From assembly GCF_024763615.1 (NCBI RefSeq), contig NC_077222.1:80848001-80912000 (forward strand): 64,000 nt of DNA, given 5' to 3'. Positions 11,241 through 22,070 of the stretch are shown here, piece after piece. Below the pieces are notes generated by a model. The model did no database searches and was not told the origin of the DNA. It saw only the letters and a list, made by a program, of their open reading frames with translations. The stretch's first letter is position 1. Every line of letters begins with the position of its first letter. Position numbers and translations under genes: made by a program. Origin of the DNA: Phlebotomus papatasi. Its lineage: Eukaryota > Arthropoda > Insecta > Diptera > Psychodidae.

Positions 11241-12585
11241 CACTCTCATGCAATTATTCATTTCCCCCCACAAACGATCATCAACATAAGGTGTATGATC
11301 ATGTGCACACACACACCACGATCGCCCAGGAGGGAGAAGTATAAATGATAATTTGTGCATTTTCTCTGCCTTGTTAAAGAAGTTGTTTAAAATGATAGTG
11401 AGACACGTAATAGAGACCACACTCTCTCGAAACCACGATAAATAGTGGAAATTAATTTTACAGTGATCGCATATTTTGCCTCCTCCCCACGTATATATCT
11501 GCCTACATTGTGGCGCTTGATCGCTAATATATTTGCTCCAAACTATAAAATATATTGAAATCACAAGTAACACAGTCCATGAGTGGAATAGTTAAAAGAA
11601 TTTACATTGGACAATATTTAACAAGTTTTGCTATATATGTAGCAATTTAGTGCCATTCCCAACATACAACTGCTGTGACAATGTTTATTTATTTGCAAAA
11701 AGAGACACCTCTCAAGTTATCACTTGGGAAAACAATTTAATAGAATTGAAGGTTTCTTCTGGTGTTTCTCAAATAAATTTCTGTGTGACATTATGCAAAT
11801 ATTTGCCAAAACACACTCCATATACATCTTATACAATTGAAAAAAATCCATGCATAAATGCCACAATAAACAAATGCAAATAAAGAAATTTCTCACAATT
11901 AATCTTTGCATTTTTTTATTTTTTATTCAAAATGATCCCTCATATCTGTTAACATTTTAAAATTTTAAAATCCCCATCGCGAGCGCCGCCATCCTACGAG
12001 TAGTAACGATACTCATCGATCGATGATGCTTTCAAAAAGGTGTGATCGATGTGATCAACATGCACGATCATATTAACGGAAAATGAACATTAATGCACTC
12101 AGCAAGATACAAAAATTTATTCTTTCTGAAATAAAAGTGGGAAGCTGTAAAGTGTTACAAAGTAACGATGAAATACTTCAAAGTTGATTGTATATGTCGA
12201 TTAAAGAACATATATTAAAAGGCAAGGGGATAAATTTTACGATTATTGACCAAAAGTGCAGTCACCGACAGTTAACATAAAAGAGGCAATTGGGCGTGTT
12301 TTCTTGTAGGTAACAATGTGCATTCCTATGGATCTCTTGTGTAGAGTTTTTCTATGGCAATTTTGCCATTGTAGCAAATTACGCAAATCATTGCACTATC
12401 AGATAGTCATAAGTTTTAATGCAACGTGTGCCAATTCAATATAACGTACATTGGACGCCACCTCTCTGATTATCAGTTGTACACAGTGTACACAGTAAAC
12501 ATTGGTAAATATATTTTAAACAAAAAATTAAATTTGATCAGTAATATATTACATTTTGTTAATTAAATTTTTACTAAGAGAATTT
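11241..12585. other. Repeat-poor upstream region
   Basis: No exon recognised. Around 12005-12075 there is a cluster of GATC-containing words (ATCGATCGATGATG, TGTGATCGATGTGATCAAC, CACGATCATAT), possibly a regulatory patch. This is only a composition observation. Confidence 0.35.
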
Positions 12586-12790
12586 AAAGCTGTCTTTAAA
12601 TCTGAGATTTAGCCCAGTTTTTGAGAATCTTAAATTTCTAAACAAAAAGCATTTGTGACAATTGCAAAGATTTTTTAATATACTAATAGCTCATAATTAC
12701 CTTTATCTGCCACTCTACCCGTGAGAAACTTTTTACAAAAATTTCGCGTATTAAGAGATTAGAACAGTTAAGCCTGGATAAGCCTTATGT
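12586..12790. repeat. MITE-like repeat J, copy 4
   Basis: It carries the family phrases GATTTAGCCCAGTTTTTGAG, CTTAAATTTCTAAACAA and a closing TTAAGCCTGGATAAGCC. Ends are diffuse, so limits are approximate. Confidence 0.45.
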
Positions 12791-13131
12791 CTGAAGATGG
12801 TATAATTCATACACTTAACTATAATTCTACCATTAGGGGATCAGCGCAAATTTCAAAAATGTTGGATGTAAGTCCCAATGAACTTAATTTTAAATGTAAT
12901 ATTTTTATTCTTTGTTATAGGTATCTAACGGTTTTTTCGCTCTTCAGATATTTCAGTTTCAATTTAATAAAAATAAAGATATGGCTTAGTGTGCTACATC
13001 GGACACCAAATTTCTCGAAGTCCCTTGCGCGTCCTGAACTTTACTAAGGATTTTTTATTAGTTTTTTATAAGTATTTTTTAACATATTATCATCATTTAC
13101 GCACAACTTAAGTAGGAACAGTGGAAGTTTT

Positions 13132-13235
13132 AATAAAAATTTAGGGATTTAAAGAAAAAAACTCAAAATTTGAAGGCTAACTATAGTTAGCCTTCAAATT
13201 TTGAGTTCTTTTCTTTAAATCCCAAAATTTTTATT
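13132..13235. repeat. 104 bp near-perfect palindrome with no spacer
   Basis: The left arm runs 13132-13183 and the right arm 13184-13235, with the centre in ACTATAGT. Only a few positions differ (an AGGG/CCCA pair and one position in the purine run), and there is no loop sequence. As RNA it would form a ~50 bp hairpin; as DNA, a cruciform. It may be a recent fold-back MITE or the head-to-head junction of an inverted duplication. Confidence 0.85.
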
Positions 13236-13389
13236 AAGTATACTTAATGGTTTATCAGAGATGAATAAAAAATTAAATTTGATCGTTTCGAAAAAAATAT
13301 TGGCCAGTAAAACATTATTAAAAAAATCATTCTTTGCAAAAATGGCTCTAAATGATGGTTTAAGATTGTTGCAGGTAAAATTAAAAACA

Positions 13390-14510
13390 CTTTTTTACTT
13401 TGCTAAACTACACAATAAATAAAATTAACACTATTATAGTGTGTAATCTTTCACACCACTAGTGTTAAATTTGGAAAAGTGTTTAATTTAAAATTGTTTA
13501 ATTTAAAGTTGTTGAATTTCAAGATGTTGAATTTGGAATTGTTGAATTTAAAAATTGTTGAATTCTGTTTATTGTTGAATTTTCTTTTCATTTCGAAGAT
13601 TTTGATTTTTTGCCTTTTTAGACATTTTTATTGGTTTTTTTCTGTACTCGGGATCCCCCCTAATGCGAAATGATTACATCTGATGCTCGGATCTTCACGA
13701 TATACTTATTTTGCATATAAATATTTGATGTTCTATATTACTTTCGCCCAATAAAAAGCATCTCGACTGAAGTATAAGTCTTAATTGAAAATTCGACAAT
13801 TTTACACAATTTTTTAAATATTTTTAAATTAAACAACTAAAATGGTCGATTTTGCACTATTATAGTAGTAAAATTTTACACATTTTTTTACTGTGTATAT
13901 GACTTTTGCCCAATGAAAAGCATCTCGACTGAAGTATAAGTCTTAATTGGAAATTCAACAATTCGTACACAACTTTTGTTTAAAAATTCAACAACTTTTG
14001 TTTAAAAATTCAACAAATTTGGTTGAAATACACAAGGCTGCACACTATAATAGTGTTAAAAATTATGCTCAAACTATATTAGTGTTAATTTTTGATCATG
14101 TGACAAAAAGTACCATAAAGTTGTGTATTTTTTTACACTATAATAATGTGAAAACTGTAATCATACTATAATAGTGGTAATTTTTAGAATTTTTCAAACA
14201 GTTTTAAATCACGAAACATTGTTGAAAATTTTTTATGATTATAACAATAACAAATTTTACACAGATCGCAATTAAATAATTAATTTATCCGATTTCACAC
14301 TGTTATAGTGTTAAAATTTTACACATTTTCAAATTAAACAACGTTGTTGAAAATTTTTCAACTATAATAGTGGTAATTTTCAATCACGTGACAATAAATT
14401 ATCAAAATTTTGTGCATTTTTTAAATATTTTTAAATTAAACAACAAAAATGATCGTTTTGCACTATTATAGTAGTAAAATTTTACACATTTTTTTACTGT
14501 GTACGTACGT
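13390..14510. repeat. Field of ACTATAATAGT palindromes and internal duplications
   Basis: About ten palindromic words of the type CACTATTATAGTG or CACTATAATAGTG occur at 13430-14480, each followed by AAATTTTACACA-like sequence. Larger units repeat too: the block around GCATCTCGACTGAAGTATAA occurs near 13758 and 13920, and an ~80 bp block ending TTTTTTTACTGTGTA occurs at about 13820-13897 and 14423-14502. GTTGAATTTAAA-type units tandemly repeat at 13480-13580. No coding sequence; the open frames here translate the repeats. Confidence 0.7.
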
Positions 14511-15627
14511 GTTGGCTTCACTGCTTTTAAAGTTCTAATTTTACTATTACCCATATTTGATTTTTTGCTGAATAAATTTAGTGTTTTATGGCACCAGCAA
14601 ATTTTTATTGATCAGGATAATCACATCTCTTTCCTTCTGATATTTTCAATATTATCACACAGTTTTGCACTCTTCTTCGTTCCTTGAATATAACAACTGA
14701 AATTACTTGAATTTAATTTGAGTGATTTCAATTTGATGTATTTTGATTTAATAAAATTTTTCTGACCTAACTTTAAATCATTTACTTACTGTGTAGAGAG
14801 AACTATATAGAAGAGTTATAAAGGAAGGACAAGCTTTTGTGCATACTCTGTAAATTCTCCCTCATTCATGAACAGATTCCTTTATAGTACAATTTGCCCA
14901 CTCTTATAGTGCATTATTAGACTTTTCATCAAGTCAATATATTGTCCGCTCTTGGACTCACCACAAAGACATATACCCAACCCAATGTGCACTAAAAAGC
15001 CTCTCTTGTCAATAGAACATTGACAGAGTTTTTGTGTTTGGAGAATTTATTAATGCCCTCCTAAAATGGGTGAGGAGGAGAGACCACGTAATGGGACGAA
15101 ACATTGAGATTTCTGCGACATGAAATTGCTCTCCATGCACTTTCTGTCGCCACCAATTGACAATGCAGCAATTTGTGTGCAGACTACGGAATGTTCTTTG
15201 AAACGTAATCAAATGCACTTTAATGTTCTTTATTGCCCTTCTCACCTGCCTTTATGGTCACATGAGGAAGGGATTGAAATATAGTGCACTCTGTAGTAAA
15301 CAACCTGAGACACTTTATGGCATTTTTTATTGAATTGGATCTTAAGGATGTTCTCACGAAGAATCGGTTTTTGGGATTTCCTTTTCATTCCACTTAATGT
15401 CTCGCAAATTTTAATAGATTATTATCAAAATTTTTGAACAGTTTTTAGTTAGTTTTTATGGGTTTAATTAGTAAATTCTTTACTGCAAAGAAACCAAAAT
15501 CCAAAACCATAAAAGAAGTATTTTAAAATTTTCTCAAAACTAATCAAAATATTATTATTTACAAAAGCTTTCATTTCCTAAAAAAAAACATTTCATGACA
15601 GGATCATTCTATGATGATATTCTCAGT
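14511..15627. other. Repeat-poor non-coding DNA
   Basis: Slightly GC-richer around 14930-15260 but no splice-bounded frame could be supported. Confidence 0.45.
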
Positions 15628-15851
15628 TAGTTTGGAGAAGTGCAGCACCTTTGAATTAGGGCAGCTTTGAAACTGAGCTTTTTTCTCCAATTTCTAAATG
15701 AAACTGGACCTTATAATGATATTAATTTAACTCATAGAACTAATTGCGAAGCTGTATTAGATCATGATAAGGCTTAAGTGCAATAAAAAAAAATAGGAGA
15801 AAAAAGACTAATTTCAAAACTGCCCCAATTCATAGATGGCCCACTCCCCTT
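15628..15851. mobile_element. MITE family A, copy 4
   Basis: Left TTTGGAGAAGTGCAGCACC and right GATGGCCCACTCCCCTTA are degenerate inverted ends. The internal pattern, ATCATGATAAGGCTTAA preceded by GAACTAATTGCGAAGCTG, is that of family A. Confidence 0.65.
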
Positions 15852-16099
15852 ATTACTTCTCAGACAATTAAAGTAGATGTCAAATGGTTTTTTTTTCAAA
15901 TTTAAAGTTTATTAAAAATCTATCATTTTCCGATAAAATTCTAATAGTAGCAATATTCAAAATGGTTCTTGTGGACTTTAGATTTAGAGTGAATTCGATT
16001 AGTTCTATAATGAATTTATTTCAAAAATAAATATTAATGACTCCGGCACCTCTAGTAAACCCTTTATAGATCTGGAAAATTTTTTTCAACTTAAAGCAT
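15852..16099. other. Non-coding DNA between MITEs
   Basis: Nothing recognised. Confidence 0.5.
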
Positions 16100-16495
16100 A
16101 GGGTAAGTGTGCCAAATTCCAGCCAGCTTGCAATTTCGGCCACCTTTTTTGTTCCTCGAATTTCCATGAATTTTTAGTTTTTACATACTCTAGAGATTAT
16201 ACAATGCCAAAGAATAACAAAAAATGTAGGCAAAAGGCATTGGAAGAATTCCTAAAGGGCAAGGAACTATAAGAATGAAGGTGGCCGAAATAGGGCACCA
16301 AAGCTATGTCTACATTTTTATTCATTTTAAAATGTATTAAGAATGATTTTGGAGTAAATAAAGACGATAAACTGTCCACAAAGTTCTAAGCAACACTCCT
16401 TAAAAAGAAGTAATAAAAAAAATCAATTTCTATTAAAGATATTACATTTCAAACTTGAGTCTTTGGCGCTTGCCGAAACTCGGCACATTTACCCT
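16100..16495. mobile_element. MITE family B, copy 1 (AGGGTAAGTGTGCCAAATTCC ends)
   Basis: Left AGGGTAAGTGTGCCAAATT and right CTCGGCACATTTACCCT are inverted. At 396 bp it is longer than the other families. Its reverse complement matches the copy at 20031-20413 through GCAAGCTGGC..., GTATTAAGAATG..., GGCCACCTT... and CAAAGTCTTGAA-type blocks. Non-coding. Confidence 0.75.
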
Positions 16496-16745
16496 ACATC
16501 TCTTTAATTTTTAAACGTTTTGTTTATTCTATCTAATTCTTTCTTACTCTTTTTTCTGAATTTCACAATAAATTCAATTTAGATTTAGTATCAATCTAAT
16601 TTTGATTTCATATAATTTTCGTAATCCGAAAGGTGTGCCTGAATCATAAACAATTTGAACCCGTCTTTCTCTTAATAATGCTTCTTACTATAAGAGAACC
16701 TGGCAAAATTTGACAAGTCAAAAATTTTAGAATTCGATATCTTAG

Positions 16746-16929
16746 TAGAGGAAAGTGGGGCACCTTTAAAGGTGGGGTACCTTTGAAATTAGAATTTTTC
16801 ACATATTTTTAAATAAAATTGAGCCTTATCGTGATATAATTTAGCTGCACAAACAGATTGAGAAGCTAAATTACATTATAACATAGCTCGGAGAAAAATC
16901 CCGAATTTAAAGGTGCCCCACTTCCCCCT
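16746..16929. mobile_element. MITE family A, copy 5
   Basis: Starts TAGAGGAAAGTGGGGCACC and ends GGTGCCCCACTTCCCCC. Its interior is nearly identical to the copy at 19607-19822, including GAGCCTTATCGTGATATAAT, so the two are probably recent sister copies. Confidence 0.75.
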
Positions 16930-17016
16930 GTCAGAAATCTGTCCGTTATAGAGAAAAGGTAAATTTTTAATTTCGAGCTCTCAACGTTGGGAAACTTTTT
17001 TGGTACCATGAATATA

Positions 17017-17240
17017 TAGGGAAGGATTTCAGTTTCTGCACACACTCTGGCTTCGAACATTTCATATTTTTCCCATATTTCTTTAAAAATCTGATTAATC
17101 TATGGCAATATATTTTAATATCTAGCATTAATTCACACATTTCCTGAAAAAAAAAATAAGTCAGATTCAGCAAAAGAATATAGGAAAAATATCAAGTGTT
17201 CGAAGCCAGAATGTGTGCGAAGTTTGAAAGTCTTTCCCTA
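17017..17240. mobile_element. TIR element, TAGGGAAGG... ends
   Basis: Left TAGGGAAGGATTTCAGTTT continues through CACACACTCTGGCTTCGAAC. On the right the inverse appears as GTTCGAAGCCAGAATGTGTG and ends GTCTTTCCCTA. The arms are about 60 bp each with a short middle. Non-coding; single copy here. Confidence 0.7.
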
Positions 17241-17473
17241 GAGTATTAGTCAAGTCGCTAAATCTAAAGACTAAAAAAATCCGTGAAACTATTTCAAACA
17301 GTACGAATATGTCACAAATAGAAAACTATAAATTAGCGTCTTTTAAAATAAAGTTAATTAAAAACTGAAAATAAAATTTAAAAAAAAAACTGTTTTTTTC
17401 TCGATTGATCTTGATGTTTTTCGAATTTGCATATTACTGGGTGGGAGGCATATTGTCGATAATTTTAATGTAC
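17241..17473. other. Non-coding, 3' of the 17.5 kb exon
   Basis: AT-rich with no gene. It begins directly after the predicted donor of the adjacent exon and is intron if that donor is used. Confidence 0.5.
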
Positions 17474-17851
17474 CTTCTTCTTTGCTAATGCTTGTTCCAC
17501 TGGGCTAATTGTGTAGAGATCTACAATTCCCAAAAGGCAGTCATCACAGCGGCAAACATCTTCTCCTAGCGCCAGAGATCCAAGGGAACCAATGCTGCTG
17601 GTGGAGTCCAGAGAGTCAGTACGAAAGAGGCGACTTCCTCCCGGACCAGCGCCACCCTGCTGTGAAGCCATTTCAATCTTCTTCGCCAGAAGCGTCTCCA
17701 TCAGTGTCGGATACAGAGCCATGTCACACGAAACACCTTCTTCACCTCTGACCGTACAATGGCTCACCTCAATAGTCTTGGCACGATGGATAAACTTGAG
17801 GAGCGGCGTCACTTTGCACACGCGAATCCACAAAGCACTTTTTCTTCGCAC
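17474..17851 (-). CDS. Coding exon, unidentified protein with Cys/Ser-rich segment
   Basis: GC-rich minus-strand frame. The most protein-like part starts at an ATG at 17722 (context GTGACATGG), giving MALYPTLMETLLAKKIEMAS, then a Gly/Ser stretch, a phosphosite-like FRTDSLDSTSSIGSLGSL, then DVCRCDDCLLGIVDLYTISP. The frame stays open upstream to 17851 without an ATG. A GAG|GTGAGC donor-like site at about 17763 and a competing reading frame over 17780-17870 leave open whether that part is coding or 5' UTR. The exon ends at AAG|GTACAT (phase 0), a usable but weak donor, just before an in-frame stop. I do not recognise the family. It could be an alternative first exon of the gene that owns the other two exons. 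Confidence 0.6.
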
Positions 17852-19606
17852 TCACACTCTCCAGCTCCCTCAACACTCTTTTGTATCACGTGGAATAAAT
17901 TACCATTGGAGAATAATTAATTGGTGGCTGGTTGAAATGGAATGTTCATGCCTGATTTAAAAAAAAATCGATTAAGTTCTTCACCAGAGATTTCACAACA
18001 GCACTCCTTTTTGGCCCCAGAGAGAGATTTTAGTATTTGATTTTAATTGAGACATTATGAGTGGAATTTTCTCGTTCAGCCTCTACACCGGGTTTTACTA
18101 CACAAACACATCCCAGAATGAGGTAGGGGAGGAGGAGGTAGAATAAAAAAAAATACAAAGATTCACGAGATGCGATGCGAAGGAAAAAAAAGTCATGCTT
18201 GCAGCAAGTGATCTTTTATCTGTGTCGAGCGATGCATCTTTCTTCCAAAGCAAAATTCACATTGGAGATAAGGGAATTCCATGGCTGGTTGTTGGAAGGC
18301 TTGTGAGATTGCGTGATTGGAGATAATTTGTAAATTGTTTAATTTGCCTACGACCAAAACACTCGATCGTTCGCTAACGTGCAGAATTGGACATATCGCG
18401 ATGACTTCTGGCGGGGAATTAATGTTTCTCTCTCGGAAATTATTCACCCAGGAGATTGATCACTGTAAAATATACCTATCTACCGGAAATTTAAAACTTC
18501 ACCATCCATACTAAAGATAAAATACCATTTTACCAATATAAAGGGAAATCTCTTATCATTCGTATGAAGAAAAACATTTTCATTCCATCATCTCATAAAT
18601 TTTCGCACTATCTTTTCGCACTCTCGAGAGTATCCCGGTTTATTATTGTTTGATGGTATATACAAGGAGAGACCGGTGATTGCAATCTTCTGTTGCATTT
18701 TACAACAAGAGACACTTTTTTGTAACCGGGAAATTGCTATCTAAAGTGTCGCTCCTCTCCATTCTGTGACTTACAAGTAAAACACCACCCGTTTTCACAT
18801 ATTTTCTCTTGTGATTTCTCACCTAGCAGAGTGAATCAAATATTGTAATGTTGGGTGTCTTGTATCTGTCTCCAGTGTGTATATGAGACATTCGAACATC
18901 ATTTATAAAATTCCTTATCGTAAATTTATTCTTGTCTCCAATAAATCTTTTTACCATATAACATTGACCAACTGTTGAACCATCTCAAAGAGGCGCAGAA
19001 CAGTGGCTCCAATATTTATGTACACTAACATTTCACACAAATGTTAACGTCTTTTGCCGCCCATTCCCTCGCCAAACAATAACTCCCCCCAAAAGGGACA
19101 GCCAATTACTCCACCATGTATATTTTTCACTCGATAATTTTGCGATCACACATTTTTATAAACTCCCCGGGAGCTCTGCTGGAAAAGGAATGAAAAAATT
19201 ATGTAATTGCTCCAAGAGAGAAACTAAATCCTCTGCAATTAAACACAAGACATTCAGCACGAAAGATTTCAACAAGGTAACACGAAAGGAAATTGTGTCA
19301 CAGGTGAACTGAGTCAGGAGGTAGAATTTTTCTAAAAATCCAATTCAGACTAGATTGTATGGGTATCACTGAATAAATAACTCACATTAAGACAATTTAT
19401 TGAGAGTTTAAAATGCAGTTTTCAAAGCACGTCTTCATATTGATCCCTCATCCTCCCTCTCTCAGTGATACATCGAGAAATTTATGAGGTAATGCAAAGC
19501 CTCATACTCTGGAAAGAACCTTTATTGTGCTTATCAATTCCATTGAATTTGTACTTAAATTTTTTGTTTGACACCGCAAATATTTTTTTGCGAAAAGAAA
19601 AAGAAT
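17852..19606. other. Repeat-poor upstream or intronic DNA
   Basis: No further exon was recognised. The sequence is less AT-rich than the MITE-laden blocks, consistent with promoter or enhancer DNA of the 17.5 kb exon, but no core promoter could be placed with confidence. Confidence 0.4.
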
Positions 19607-19822
19607 AGGGGGAAATGGGGTACCTTTGAAAGTGATGTACCTTTGAAATTGGAATTTTTCACCTATTTTTAAATAAAATTGAGCCTTATCGTGATATAAT
19701 TTAGCTGCACAAACAGATTGAGAAGCTAAATTACATTATGATATAGCTCAGTTCCACTTAAACATAGAAGAAAAATCCCGATTTCAAAGGTGCCCAACTT
19801 TCAAAGGTGCCCCACTTCCCCC
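19607..19822. mobile_element. MITE family A, copy 6 (best preserved)
   Basis: Left end AGGGGGAAATGGGGTACC; right end GGTGCCCCACTTCCCCCC. Subterminal ACCTTTGAAA / TTTCAAAGGT units are doubled on both sides. It matches the copy at 16746 base for base over most of its length. Confidence 0.8.
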
Positions 19823-20030
19823 CAGGGTTCTCACGAGGATATGTTTATGATTAATATTATTAATACCCAACAAACACCTATACGAAAATTGTAAAAAAAA
19901 ATAAACAATCAATAAACGCGCATAATTTTCTATACAATAAAACAATTCGTGACAATGGAAAATGTTTCTTTTCAAAATACAGATTTTATAATCTTTCATA
20001 AAATGAAAGAAAATATAGAAAATTACGATT

Positions 20031-20413
20031 AGGGTAACTGTACCAAATTTCGTCATAGTTGCATGCATGCGCCAAAGTCTTGAATTTGAATTTTTAATAC
20101 AAATTCATTTTTTTGTCAATTATTTTTAAGGAGTATTACTTGGAACTTTGTAGGCAGTTTATCGCCTTTGTGTTTTTCCAAAAAATATTCTTAATACATT
20201 TCAAAATTAATAAAAAATTAAACATAGCTTTGGTTAATATTTTGGCCACCTTGATTCTCATAGTTCCTTGCTCATTCGTCAAAATTACATTTTTTTTCTT
20301 TTTTCGCACTGTATAATCTCAAGAGAATGCAAAAACTAAAAATTCATGGATATTTGAGGAACAAAAGAAGTGGCTGAAATTGCAAGCTGGCCGGAATTTG
20401 GTACATTCCCCCT
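20031..20413. mobile_element. MITE family B, copy 2 (inverted relative to copy 1)
   Basis: Left AGGGTAACTGTACCAAATT and right GGAATTTGGTACATTCCCCC. The interior is the reverse complement of 16100-16495 with scattered differences. With copy 1 it forms an inverted pair flanking the 17.5 kb exon. Confidence 0.75.
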
Positions 20414-22070
20414 ATAAATATTATAATAAGGAGCTCTTTAAGTAATAATAATAATCGGATAATCGGATTTCTTGACGATCATGAAAGGCTTAAGATTATC
20501 ATTTTTTGTTGATACTAAAATTTAAACAATTTAATAATAAGGGTATCATAATAAGTATTTAATACAGGAGTTACTCAAAAAACAAAACGGTAAAAATTTT
20601 TAATTTGGTTATTTTGAGTAAATCAAATGTGAGAACACTATAAAATTATAAAACAAATAAGAATACGGTAAAATTGGATAATTTGAAATCATTTCCAATT
20701 TGGGTTTTTAAAAATCTCCTCACTATTTCAGATGAACATAGAGAAAAAGAAGACTACGAAGAAATACAAGCCCGATTCAACATACCAATTCAAGAGTACT
20801 TCTCCGTGTTTTTTTTTTATTTTGCCAATCTAAAACAGGCAGGACATTCTAAAATTTTAAATTAGAAAAGTTTCCGAAATACACCTAATTTTATCCCATT
20901 TTTCATTATTTGTTTCACAAGATTCCTTACCAGTTTAGAATTAACGGATTAAATATATGTTGCTTTTCCTTTTTCTAATCATTCAACCTCAATTCATTCT
21001 TATTCTATTTTTTCGTTCGTTTTCTTTGAAGGTGATTGCCTGTTTTACAAATATTCAAGTTAAATTACCGATTCTTACGTACATTACACATTACCTCTCA
21101 TTTATTAAAGAACATTCTGCTAAAAGCGTGGTTGTTTGCTTACCGATAAAAGGTCAATAAACACGATCTTCAATATTGTTGTGTAACCAGAAAAAAAACA
21201 AAATTATTTCGTGCGTGTGAGACGAAATGATACAAAACGGACGTCATTGATAAGGAAATACCCAGATTCGTGTTGACTTTAAATAACATTGTATTGCTAA
21301 AAATAAATTAAAACGAATGGTGTTATCTAAATGAGAAGAAAATAGCTTTTTAATATTGGATTCTTTAATTTCTGAAAAGGGGTATCAAAACACTCCAACA
21401 CTGAAATATACTCAGTACGCTCCAATTAGTGACTTCAATGTATTTGTCCACATAATTGGTTTCCACAAAATCTGATTGGCCGATTTCTCAACTCAAGACC
21501 AAACGGTGAGGGACAGTGATTTGGGATCTATTAAAGTTCCTCCTCAATTTTTATTTTTGGATATACTAAGAAATTGTCTATCTAGACACGTTATATATAC
21601 GAAAATAGCCTTAAATCATTACTAATGCCGGCTTTGAAATGTTCAAAAAAAAGTTTTAAAGATCAAATTTATCTTTAGATTGGGTTATGTTTGGATTCGT
21701 TGGAAAAATCTTGGAATTCTAAACAAGTCTGTGATTTTGGGCAAATTGTAAGGTAATCTATGCATTAGTTTAAATAAATTCTGAACTGGTAAACATAAAA
21801 AATTGAAAAATGTAAATCAACTTTGCGAAAAAGATCGCACTCGTGATCATGATTCTTCATAAGGTAAATTTCCAAAAACAACCAATTGTCGATTCATTTA
21901 ATTATTCACCAGTGCGCAGTGTATAACTGATTGTGATTTATCTAGGACTGAAAGATTTTTCAAAGGGCCGCAAACTTGTCCTAAACGTTAAAGCTCTTAT
22001 CATTAAAGCTGTTAAAAACAGTTAAAGCTAGAAGCTAGTTAAAGCTAGAAGTATAAAATAAGACAGTGTT
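20414..22070. other. AT-rich non-coding DNA
   Basis: No gene. A short GTTAAAGCTAGAAG duplication lies near 22010-22050. Confidence 0.5.

Noticed and set aside
13479..13673. 64-codon frame FNLKLFNLKLLNFK
   Set aside because: Translation of the GTTGAATTTAAA repeat tract, not a gene.
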